Source of the DNA: a virus
Length of the DNA stretch: 22,068 bases
Virus record (IMG/VR): IMGVR_UViG_3300009433_000068
Location: 1-22,068 of that record
Reading direction: 5' to 3' (one strand)
This document shows, in pieces, positions 15,522 to 21,135 of this stretch (within the stretch, counting starts at the first letter, position 1; each line of letters begins with the position of its first letter). The position numbers and the translations under genes were made by a program. The notes below the pieces were generated by a model, which was not told the origin of the DNA, did no database searches, and saw only the letters and a list, made by a program, of their open reading frames with translations.

Positions 15522-16322
15522 TTAAAACGGTATTTCTTCTCCGTCGTTATCAGAAGAACTAGAGGTGGAGTCACCATGATCTTCTGGTGCAGCTTTCACT
15601 TCACCTGCGGCTACACTGTCACGAAATGACTTAGCCTCAAGCAGTAGTTCTCGGTTCTCTAACAAACCGATCTTTTCGATAGCGTAGTTGAACCACGTAC
15701 CTTGGTCGTTCGACTCTTCGACAGTGGTAAATTTCCACTGAGTACCAAACAAAGGTGGCGTAACCAACTGACCAGTCTTTGGATGCTTAACCTTTTGCAT
15801 CGCAATCTGTGTCTTCCAACGACGGCTGACCTTCAACTGGCTAGACTTCATGTCCACCACAACAGGTTGAAAAGAACCCTCGTCATCCACAATCAAGCAG
15901 TAATGCTGATCTGATTTTACCAATTCGTTTCCGCTTGGTAGGATTTCCTTTGCGCCTTGGCGCTCGGTCTTTGTCAAAACTGGATCAGTCGCGGCAATCT
16001 CCCCACGAAACCCACCGCCTTGTTCACGCGGTGTGAACTCAAGGTACTTGGTAGTTTGAAAACATGGGACAATTGAAACACCGTCATCCCCTGTCCAGAA
16101 CTGCTTAGTCACAGTGTTAAACATATCGCCCTGCTCTGAGCCATCAATGTACTCAGCCTCACGCTTCTTTAACTGTGGTGACATAGCTTGCAGGATACGA
16201 ACGAACGGGATCTGCATCTCCGAACTATCATATGCTGCGCCTTCCCCCGCAAATTCAAAGATGTCATCCATGACATCGGTAGAAACTGCGGTCTCTTTTT
16301 TATTTGCAACTGCATTAGCCAT
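15522..16322 (-). CDS. ssb: Phage single-stranded DNA-binding protein (SSB-like)
   Basis: This 266-residue protein has a strong AAGGAGG before the ATG. The body (residues about 35-235) is rich in beta segments and aromatic residues (FWTGDDGVSIVPCFQTTKYL, QWKFTTV, GTWFNYAIEKIGLL). It is followed by an acidic, Ser/Asp-rich flexible tail that ends DSTSSSSDNDGEEIPF. A disordered acidic linker ending in (D/E)(D/E)IPF is the hallmark of bacterial SSB, whose tip binds replication partners. The body does not look like the canonical 110-residue SSB OB domain, so this is a diverged or analogous phage SSB. It is second in the replication operon, two bases after the coiled-coil gene. The SSB assignment rests mainly on tail and context. 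An annealing or recombination protein is the alternative. Confidence 0.72.
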   Translation of the reverse strand: MANAVANKKETAVSTDVMDDIFEFAGEGAAYDSSEMQIPFVRILQAMSPQLKKREAEYIDGSEQGDMFNTVTKQFWTGDDGVSIVPCFQTTKYLEFTPREQGGGFRGEIAATDPVLTKTERQGAKEILPSGNELVKSDQHYCLIVDDEGSFQPVVVDMKSSQLKVSRRWKTQIAMQKVKHPKTGQLVTPPLFGTQWKFTTVEESNDQGTWFNYAIEKIGLLENRELLLEAKSFRDSVAAGEVKAAPEDHGDSTSSSSDNDGEEIPF

Positions 16323-16324
16323 CT

Positions 16325-16882
16325 TTATTTCCTCCTTAACTGTGCTGCATTTGAAATGAATGCCCCGAACATATCGAGGTCAATAGGTTTACCATCCGTT
16401 ACTCTCTCCCTTACAAAAGCTTTGAGTGTGGATGGATGCACATGGGTCTTGGTTGCAGGGTCGAATCCTGCGTCTTGTAAGATAGCAATCACATTCTTTG
16501 CGCTGTTATCTTGACCCTTGCCGAATGAACAGGTGACATCGTTCTTTATAATATCATCGCATCCATTCTCACGCAGCCATGAATAGGCTTCGTCTTTCCG
16601 ATCCTTCGGGATCGAAGCACTGACAATCATCTTGCGCTCAACAGTAAGACCGTCTACGTCGAGACGCTCTACCCCCATTTCATCCATGAGTGCAGGAATG
16701 TTTTCTACAGAGAGCCTATGCTTCTCTTGCTTCAGTGCCTTTACGTGGTTCTCTGCGTCCTCGATTTGATTCTCGACGTTGCGGAGATTTCGAACCAGTT
16801 GACTTAATTGTTTTCCGGTTCCAGTATCGACTGACGACAAGGCTGTCGATTCGTCAAACATGTCTTCAAATATATCGTTCAT
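16325..16882 (-). CDS. Coiled-coil protein, first gene of the replication operon
   Basis: The protein is 185 residues, with GAAGAGGA before the ATG. Residues about 24-60 (KQLSQLVRNLRNVENQIEDA and onwards to LKQEKHRLSVE) form a clear heptad-like coiled coil. A mixed domain follows with VERLDVDGLTVERKMIVSAS and KDEAYSWLRENGCDDIIKND. The C-terminal part (DAGFDPATKTHVHPSTLKAF, then ERVTDGKPI) looks helical and may be a small binding domain. I cannot place it in a named family. Standing first, directly ahead of the SSB-like gene, it could be a replisome loader or a nuclease inhibitor of the Gam type, but no specific motif proves either. The divergent SNF2 gene starts 73 bases away. Confidence 0.7.
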   Translation of the reverse strand: MNDIFEDMFDESTALSSVDTGTGKQLSQLVRNLRNVENQIEDAENHVKALKQEKHRLSVENIPALMDEMGVERLDVDGLTVERKMIVSASIPKDRKDEAYSWLRENGCDDIIKNDVTCSFGKGQDNSAKNVIAILQDAGFDPATKTHVHPSTLKAFVRERVTDGKPIDLDMFGAFISNAAQLRRK

Positions 16883-16955
16883 AAGTTTTTCCTCTTCAGG
16901 GTTGATTTATATGGTAGCCTCGTGCTATCCACATAGAGGACAATAGTGGAGATAT
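16883..16955. promoter_or_regulatory. Divergent intergenic region with small dyad
   Basis: These 73 bases separate the start of the minus-strand replication operon from the start of the plus-strand SNF2 gene, so promoters for both must lie here or within the genes. GGTAGC at 16913-16918 can pair with GCTATC at 16924-16929 around a five-base spacer (one G-T pair), suiting an operator between two promoters. A TATAAA on the minus strand (about 16905-16910) and TTGATT on the plus strand (about 16902-16907) are weak promoter-like hexamers without good partners. A phage-dedicated promoter type cannot be excluded. Confidence 0.4.
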
Positions 16956-18422
16956 ATGATGACTGTCAACTACAAATTTAAAATAAAACCATTTGATCAC
17001 CAGATCACGGCACTCGAACGTGGGTGGCAAAGACCAGAGTTCGGACTGTTCATGGAGATGGGGACTGGTAAATCAAAAGTTCTGATCGACAACTTAGGTA
17101 TGCTGTACCAAGAAGGGGAGATAAACTTTGCTTTAATCATCGCACCAAAGGGTGTGTATAGGAACTGGACCTCCAAAGAAATACCAGAGCATATGTCAGA
17201 CGACATACCTCATCGAGTAATCCGATGGGTGGCCTCACCAAACAAAACCCAACAGGCAGAGATGCGATCCGTTGGTGAAGCATTCGAGGGACTTACAATC
17301 TTTGTAATGAACGTCGAATCTTTTTCCTCGGTCAAAGGTAGAACCGCAGGGGAATGGATGGGTCGTACGTTTGGACGAAATGGATTGATTGCTATCGACG
17401 AATCAACAACGATCAAGAACCATAAAGCCAAACGTACCAAAGCACTAATGAAGATAGCGTCGGCCTTCAAGTACAAAAGACTACTGACGGGTTCTCCTGT
17501 AACTAAAAGCCCGATGGATTTATATTCGCAGTGTGAGTTCCTAAGACCCGGTCTCCTGGGTTACGATTCCTTCTACGCATTCCAAGGCAGATATGCAGTG
17601 GTGCAAAGAAAAACTATGGGTAGCCACGCTTTCCAACAGATCGTGGGCTTTCGAAACCTTGACGAACTGACGTTCAAGATAGATCAGTTCTCCTATCGTG
17701 TATTGAAACAAGACTGTCTGGATCTACCGGACAAGATCTATACCGTGCGATACGTTGGTCTGACCAAAGAACAACGAGATATGTACAACTCAATCAAGCA
17801 ACACGCTCTCGTTATGTTGGACGATGGTGAACTGTCCACGGCTCCCGCTGTCATCACGCAGATGCTCCGGTTGCAACAGATCCTATCGGGACATCTCAAG
17901 ACTGACGAAGGTGATACAGTATACTTTGATTCGAAACGTATGGATGCATTGAAAGAGATCCTAGAGGAGCACGATGGTAAAGCAATCATTTGGTCACGCT
18001 TTCGATACGACATCCAACAGATCACCAAGATGCTGAACGAAACCTTCGGGCAAGGATGTGCTGCCTCATACTACGGTGATACGTCCGACGACGAAAGACA
18101 AAGGGCTGTCAATGATTTTCAAAACAGTGAACACCTGAAGTTCTTTGTCGGCAATCCATCCACCGCAGGATACGGACTGACTTTGACTGAAGCCAATCTT
18201 GTGATATACTATGCCAATGACTTCAATCTCGAAACACGGGCACAGTCTGAGGATCGTGCTCACAGGATTGGACAAAAGAATAACGTAACCTACGTTGATC
18301 TAATATCTGAAGGCACAATCGACGAGCGTATTGTCAAGTCCCTTCAATCAAAGATAGACATAGGTGCAAAAGTATTAGGTGAAGAGGCTAGAGAATGGCT
18401 GACATTGACCCCAAAGATATAA
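16956..18422 (+). CDS. SNF2-like superfamily 2 helicase/translocase
   Basis: This 488-residue protein starts at either of two adjacent ATGs (16956, 16959), with GTGGAG upstream. SF2/SNF2 motifs in order are FDHQ near the N terminus, GTGKS (36-40), IAPKGVYRNW (62-71) and a DExx box DEST (148-151). After these come LLTGSPV (176-182), AIIWSRFR (343-350), GYGLTLTEANLVIYY (405-419) and QSEDRAHRIGQ (430-440). The HRIGQ motif VI is typical of SNF2 ATPases, which translocate on duplex DNA, and small SNF2 proteins are common in phage replication regions. No extra nuclease domain is fused. The gene runs opposite to the surrounding replication genes, so it is separately controlled, and it overlaps the next small gene by 28 bases. 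Its role may be fork remodelling, branch migration or displacing bound proteins. Confidence 0.93.
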   Translation: MMTVNYKFKIKPFDHQITALERGWQRPEFGLFMEMGTGKSKVLIDNLGMLYQEGEINFALIIAPKGVYRNWTSKEIPEHMSDDIPHRVIRWVASPNKTQQAEMRSVGEAFEGLTIFVMNVESFSSVKGRTAGEWMGRTFGRNGLIAIDESTTIKNHKAKRTKALMKIASAFKYKRLLTGSPVTKSPMDLYSQCEFLRPGLLGYDSFYAFQGRYAVVQRKTMGSHAFQQIVGFRNLDELTFKIDQFSYRVLKQDCLDLPDKIYTVRYVGLTKEQRDMYNSIKQHALVMLDDGELSTAPAVITQMLRLQQILSGHLKTDEGDTVYFDSKRMDALKEILEEHDGKAIIWSRFRYDIQQITKMLNETFGQGCAASYYGDTSDDERQRAVNDFQNSEHLKFFVGNPSTAGYGLTLTEANLVIYYANDFNLETRAQSEDRAHRIGQKNNVTYVDLISEGTIDERIVKSLQSKIDIGAKVLGEEAREWLTLTPKI

Positions 18423-18598
18423 CCAAGATCCTCGAGGAGCGTAGCGTCGGCTACGCTTCCGAACAAACCGCAGCAAAAGAAATCGCAGAACTAACTGGAC
18501 TTGATCCAGATGTAGCTAAAGCTTTCTCTCGAGGATGGTCACGCATGACCGCTGCCCAGGTGCGAGGCTACAAAAAATCTAACAAGAAAAAAAATTGA
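18395..18598 (+). CDS. Small basic protein downstream of SNF2 gene
   Basis: This 67-residue protein starts inside the 3' end of the SNF2 gene, with GAAGAGG and AGAG before the ATG, so the two are co-expressed. The N-terminal part (MADIDPKDITKILEERSVGY) and middle (AAKEIAELTGLDPDVAKAFS) look like short helices, perhaps a HTH or UBA-like bundle. The C terminus is strongly basic (RGYKKSNKKKN), ending in a run of eight A bases in the DNA. A nucleic-acid-binding partner of the SNF2 ATPase is plausible, but this rests on context only. Confidence 0.65.
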   Translation: MADIDPKDITKILEERSVGYASEQTAAKEIAELTGLDPDVAKAFSRGWSRMTAAQVRGYKKSNKKKN

Positions 18599-18727
18599 CC
18601 CCGACGTTGCAGTGCGAAACCTAACCAGTCAGGGTCCAGTGAGACAGTAAGACACAGGAAAAGAGTCTTACTTAATCCGAGGCAAGCCACAGGCTGTGGA
18701 CTTACTCGAGCAGTGTTTACTATTATA
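18599..18727. other. Convergent intergenic region with two hairpins
   Basis: These 129 bases lie between the ends of the plus-strand SNF2 unit and the minus-strand RHH gene. AGTAAGAC (18646-18653) pairs perfectly with GTCTTACT (18665-18672) around an 11-base A-rich loop, and CCACA-GGC-TGTGG (18688-18700) forms a second, small hairpin. Neither is followed by a T run on either strand, so they are not classical terminators. They may still block converging transcripts or be part of a small RNA. No gene or tRNA is seen. Confidence 0.4.
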
Positions 18728-18898
18728 TCATGCAGGTTGCCGTTCGGCAACAGCTTTCCGAATAATCACAGAGAGTTGTCGAGCCATGGACCTTTGCTCC
18801 CGCTCCGCTAAAGTTCGAAGCATGTCATGATCCTCTTTAAGCAGTCCAACATTCTGAAACTGTACTTTATCTTTTTCATTTAATTTTTTACGAGGCAT
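18728..18898 (-). CDS. Ribbon-helix-helix (Arc-type) regulator
   Basis: The ATG at 18898 has GGAGGGG directly upstream and starts a 56-residue protein, MPRKKLNEKDKVQF and onward; an in-frame ATG at 18946 would lie in the promoter and is rejected. The sequence fits an RHH fold. A short strand (KVQFQNVGL) is followed by helix A (KEDHDMLRTLAEREQ) and helix B (SMARQLSVIIRKAVAE), with basic residues at the N terminus. By family knowledge such proteins dimerise and insert the strand pair into the major groove. It has its own sigma70-like promoter and ends opposite the SNF2 unit, so it may repress early phage or host genes. A 6-bp hairpin (18736-18751) falls at its 3' end. Confidence 0.75.
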   Translation of the reverse strand: MPRKKLNEKDKVQFQNVGLLKEDHDMLRTLAEREQRSMARQLSVIIRKAVAERQPA

Positions 18899-18931
18899 AG
18901 TCCCCTCCAGTTGTAGTGTATTTGTATTGGA

Positions 18932-18960
18932 CTTATACAGCAGCAATAATCTATTTGCAA
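18932..18960 (-). promoter_or_regulatory. Sigma70-like promoter for the RHH gene
   Basis: On the minus strand TTGCAA (18960 to 18955; four of six consensus matches) is followed after exactly 17 bases by TATAAG (18937 to 18932; five of six). Initiation would fall near 18925, some 27 bases before the RHH ATG, leaving a short leader with the ribosome site. The promoter sits in the 63-base gap behind the preceding small gene. Confidence 0.6.
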
Positions 18961-18961
18961 G

Positions 18962-19225
18962 TTATTCCTCGTCGAAGCATTTAATGCAACGCCAAGGTAT
19001 ATCGTCTCGTTTGTCTGAGTAATTTGGTATGCAATGGGCCTCGACCTCATCGCCCTCCTCCAAATTAGTTCTGTCCACTAGCCGCTTGCTAAAGAATACA
19101 GCGTCACCTTCCTCGTTCACACCAAATGCGCTACCAGAATATGTCTTTGCTTCTATTAACACCAACATCCTTTGTGTTTCGAAACTCTTTTGTGTCTCAA
19201 AATTTTGGCTCATAGATAATCCCAT
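18962..19225 (-). CDS. Small OB-fold/cold-shock-like protein
   Basis: This 87-residue protein is taken from the ATG at 19225, which has AGGAG ten bases upstream; the ATG at 19213 is an alternative with a poorer site. The core reads MLVLIEAKTYSGSAFGVNEE, then GDAVFFSKRLVD, GDEVEAHCIPNY and DIPWRCIKC. This is five beta-like segments with a 'G.GFG....EAVFF' and 'L..GD.V.A..VPN..D' pattern similar to cold-shock/OB folds found in small phage proteins. Such folds bind single-stranded nucleic acid, so an RNA- or ssDNA-binding role is plausible but unproven. It overlaps the preceding 54-residue gene by 29 bases. Confidence 0.65.
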   Translation of the reverse strand: MGLSMSQNFETQKSFETQRMLVLIEAKTYSGSAFGVNEEGDAVFFSKRLVDRTNLEEGDEVEAHCIPNYSDKRDDIPWRCIKCFDEE

Positions 19226-19361
19226 TCTCTTCTTGCTCCTTGTAATAATTGAGTTCTTGTAAAAGGACCTCGATCCTTGGATCTTGTTGGTCCTCCCATT
19301 CTATATCGTCAATCTGCTTCTGCGTTTTCTTTATCAGATCGCTGATCAAATCTATGCTCAT
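19197..19361 (-). CDS. 54-residue helical protein, unknown
   Basis: This small gene begins MSIDLISDLIKKTQKQIDDI and ends NGIIYEPKF. GGGAG seven bases before the ATG supports translation. It is charged and almost wholly helical, possibly coiled coil (KKTQKQIDDIEWEDQQDPRI). It overlaps the gene before it by 53 bases in a different frame and the gene after it by 29, so its third-codon bases are tightly constrained. No family is recognised. Confidence 0.5.
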   Translation of the reverse strand: MSIDLISDLIKKTQKQIDDIEWEDQQDPRIEVLLQELNYYKEQEENGIIYEPKF

Positions 19362-19467
19362 CTTCTTTCTCCCATGGTGCTTCCTTCAAAGACACCTCTT
19401 GTTTTCCATATGCAAGCTTACGTCTGTACCCCTGCCATTCCTTTTGCAACTCCGTCCATCGACCCAT
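19309..19467 (-). CDS. 52-residue charged protein, unknown
   Basis: The sequence opens MGRWTELQKEWQGYRRKLAY and continues GKQEVSLKEAPWEKEDEHR. CAGGGTG precedes the ATG, which lies five bases after the stop of the preceding gene, so the arrangement suits an operon. The protein is highly charged with a Trp/Tyr-rich basic N-terminal half and an acidic C terminus, suggesting a helix that binds another macromolecule. The long overlap with the following gene is the main reason for caution. No homolog is recalled. Confidence 0.45.
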   Translation of the reverse strand: MGRWTELQKEWQGYRRKLAYGKQEVSLKEAPWEKEDEHRFDQRSDKENAEAD

Positions 19468-19472
19468 GTGTA

Positions 19473-19688
19473 TCACCCTGCCCAAGATTTTCTTCTGTGT
19501 TCTATTACAATACCATGTTCTTTTAAGGCTTCAACATAATCGTCTAACTCTTCCATCGCCGCCCACAACTCTCGTTCTATTCCAGGTCGAGGATCTTTTC
19601 GTCCCTTTTCGTCCTGTAAATTATCTACCTGTCTTTTTAACCACTTGAGTTGTGCAGCTTGGAACATACTCAACTGCTCGTTTCCCAT
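19473..19688 (-). CDS. 71-residue helical protein, unknown
   Basis: AAGGAGGAG, which also encodes the end of the preceding protein, stands four bases before this ATG, and the two genes are one base apart. The protein (MGNEQLSMFQAAQLKWLKRQ and on) is helical, with a coiled-coil-like N-terminal half and an acidic helix (ELWAAMEELDDYVEALKEHG) before a basic end (EHRRKSWAG). There is no known motif. It belongs to the small-gene operon. Confidence 0.6.
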   Translation of the reverse strand: MGNEQLSMFQAAQLKWLKRQVDNLQDEKGRKDPRPGIERELWAAMEELDDYVEALKEHGIVIEHRRKSWAG

Positions 19689-19689
19689 A

Positions 19690-19929
19690 TCACTCCTCCT
19701 TGTTGGGTCTTAACTTCGGTTTAATTAATCTCGATACTCGGTCCGTTGTCTGACATGTCATCATGATGTCGTTGCCATAGAGGTCGTACAGATGGTTATA
19801 AATCCCATCTGCACTCCCACTATTCATAGCCGAAGCACAATGCTTCTCACTTCGAAACCAAACAGCCGTCTCAATCTCCTGATCTTGTACCGTGTACGCA
19901 ATCACCATCGCTGTAAAGTATTCGATCAT
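19690..19929 (-). CDS. 79-residue phage protein, unknown
   Basis: The ATG overlaps the stop of the preceding 56-residue gene (ATGA), and AAAGGA lies six to nine bases upstream. The N-terminal part (MIEYFTAMVIAYTVQDQEIE) then TAVWFRSEKHCASAM alternates strand and helix. I recall the pattern 'AYTV....ETAV.F.S...C' from short uncharacterised proteins of marine phages. Two cysteines (C31, C59) do not form a zinc motif. It is part of the small-gene operon. Function is unknown. Confidence 0.65.
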   Translation of the reverse strand: MIEYFTAMVIAYTVQDQEIETAVWFRSEKHCASAMNSGSADGIYNHLYDLYGNDIMMTCQTTDRVSRLIKPKLRPNKEE

Positions 19930-20096
19930 GCAACATCCTTTGTTTTTTCATCATCACGTCGCTCTCTAAGCAATCTAATATTAGCATGATATCTTTCTAA
20001 ACTCGGTTTGCTTAAAATAAAATCTTCTAGTCTCTTGTGAAAAGTCGGATCAAAGTCTGGATCATTTACGACCATATACGGAACCCACAATGTCAT
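19926..20096 (-). CDS. 56-residue protein, unknown
   Basis: Reading MTLWVPYMVVNDPDFDPTFH first, then a basic helical half (KRLEDFILSKPSLERYHANI, then RLLRERRDDEKTKDVA), this gene is linked on both sides. Its ATG shares a base with the stop of the upstream gene (TGATG) and its stop overlaps the next ATG (ATGA). This exact fit makes it credible despite its size. The basic C-terminal helix may bind nucleic acid. No family is recognised. Confidence 0.6.
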   Translation of the reverse strand: MTLWVPYMVVNDPDFDPTFHKRLEDFILSKPSLERYHANIRLLRERRDDEKTKDVA

Positions 20097-20593
20097 CACG
20101 CAACATCCTCTTCGACACCACGTAGAGTCTGCGCTACATCTTCAAACCCACTTAGATCAATCCCGATGTTCTCTGCACACCCTCGGTATCTTGATAACCA
20201 AGATGCCAAAGCTGTCGCTGCTTGTCTACGAAGTTCTTGCTGCGAACCCTCATCATCAGGATCAAACCGCTCGTAGCCTCCGCCCTTCCTGCGTAAATTC
20301 ACAGGACTTATAAACGTAGGATATTCCCTCACGGTTATGTTAACCACTTGATCCTCGGGGTCCGAGTCTTGAACCACGATCCTCAGTCCACTTGCCATCT
20401 GACGAGCCAACTGAATGCGATGCTGCTGTGCAGCTTCCGCATCGTCCATACCATAGAACCAGTCGTATGCTTCATGGTCAGGATAATCTCTTAACCAATC
20501 CACAAACTCCCTTGGTATAAACATATTGCGGCCTGACGCCGCTAAGTATTCGTCAATAATTCTTTGACGTTCTTTCTTTGGAAATCCAGCCAT
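20096..20593 (-). CDS. Phage protein of unknown function, first of small-gene operon
   Basis: This 165-residue protein has a strong AGGAGGATAAAGT before its ATG. It begins MAGFPKKERQRIIDEYLAAS, then GRNMFIPREFVDWLRDYPDH and EAYDWFYGMDDAEAAQQHRI. The central part has ARQMASGLRIVVQD and a REYPTFISP segment with a GGGYERFDPDD stretch; the end is helical (QELRRQAATALASWLSRYRG). I recall proteins of this layout in several phages and in some bacterial prophages, always unnamed. It is soluble, with no membrane or signal segment. The order of motifs suggests a small globular domain followed by a helical tail. It is the gene closest to the five-base-periodic array, which begins 30 bases upstream of its start, so it is a candidate partner of that element. 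Confidence 0.72.
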   Translation of the reverse strand: MAGFPKKERQRIIDEYLAASGRNMFIPREFVDWLRDYPDHEAYDWFYGMDDAEAAQQHRIQLARQMASGLRIVVQDSDPEDQVVNITVREYPTFISPVNLRRKGGGYERFDPDDEGSQQELRRQAATALASWLSRYRGCAENIGIDLSGFEDVAQTLRGVEEDVA

Positions 20594-20605
20594 ACTTTAT
20601 CCTCC

Positions 20606-20611
20606 TATAAT
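20606..20611 (+). promoter_or_regulatory. TATAAT -10 element before the periodic array
   Basis: A perfect TATAAT on the plus strand would start RNA near 20618, six bases before the first GACCGCC of the array. No good -35 hexamer lies 16-18 bases upstream (TTGACG at 20564-20569 is too far), so a phage factor or a chance match must be considered. It lies in the leader of the minus-strand gene, next to its ribosome site. Confidence 0.35.
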
Positions 20612-20623
20612 AGCTGTTTAATT

Positions 20624-21134
20624 GACCGCCTTAACTGACCAAGTCACACCGCGCCGTACCCGACCCCGACTCGACCGCCAAACCTCTTCTAAACACAACA
20701 GATCGCAACAAGCCTGAACTCTACACGCCACAACTCGACCGCCAAACCTCGCCATAGCCTGACATATCATGCATCGCCTCAACACGACCGCCTTAACAAA
20801 CCTTGACCCAACGCAACCCGACACACACCGCCGTACCCAACCTAGACCGACTTAACTTACCTGACCTACCACGCCCCGCCTGAACTAACCCACCAGGACC
20901 GCCCTAACTTGACCGACCGCACCTAAACAAAACCGATCTTAACATAACTCGACCGACTGACCATACCAATCCATAACACAACTAAAGCTGCCATAACTCA
21001 ACTCGACCGCCCGAACACAACAAGCCCCGCCTGAACTCACGCTACCGAACCACGACCGCCTAGCCCTGACTGACCCCGACATAACGTACCGAAACATATC
21101 GCAACATACCGAAACACGACCGACTAACCTTGAC
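20624..21134. repeat. Five-base-periodic array with GACCGMC phase-slip motifs
   Basis: This stretch has no credible gene. On the plus strand a C occurs every fifth base: 20630-20675 (10 of 10), 20679-20739 (13 of 13), 20743-20788 (9 of 10), 20792-20847 (11 of 12), 20903-20953 (11 of 11), 20957-21007 (10 of 11), 21011-21056 (9 of 10), 21060-21120 (13 of 13), with three shorter blocks between 20851 and 20899. The unit is about RMC-NN (purine, A or C, C, two free bases); on the minus strand GKY-NN. Each block is out of phase with the one before by -1. Slips fall at GACCGCC (20624, 20673, 20737, 20786, 20897, 21005, 21054) and GACCGAC (20845, 20951, 21118), plus CCCCGCC at 20874 and ACCCACC at 20888. 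ACTCGACCGCCAAACCTC occurs exactly twice (20669, 20733). Composition is A/C-rich and T-poor. Function is unknown. Confidence 0.9.
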
Positions 21135-21135
21135 C

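Noticed and set aside
18599-18727. tRNA or riboswitch in the convergent gap
   Set aside because: The hairpins do not form a cloverleaf, there is no acceptor stem with CCA, and no known riboswitch core is visible.
13719-19213. Recurring 17-base gene overlaps as a designed feature
   Set aside because: Only two are secure (13719-13735 and 13927-13943); the third depends on a less supported start at 19213, so chance is sufficient.
19249-19648. Plus-strand frames over the small-gene cluster
   Set aside because: They are Cys/Pro/Phe-rich complements of the minus-strand genes, which have ribosome sites and stop-start coupling.
20600-20615. Minus-strand -10 (TATTAT) for the 165-residue gene
   Set aside because: It abuts the ribosome site, so transcription would start within or after the AGGAGG; no -35 at proper distance.
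20624-21134. CRISPR array
   Set aside because: The recurring boundary motif is only seven bases and the intervals keep a five-base internal phase, unlike 23-37 base repeats with unrelated spacers; no Cas1 or Cas2 gene is present.
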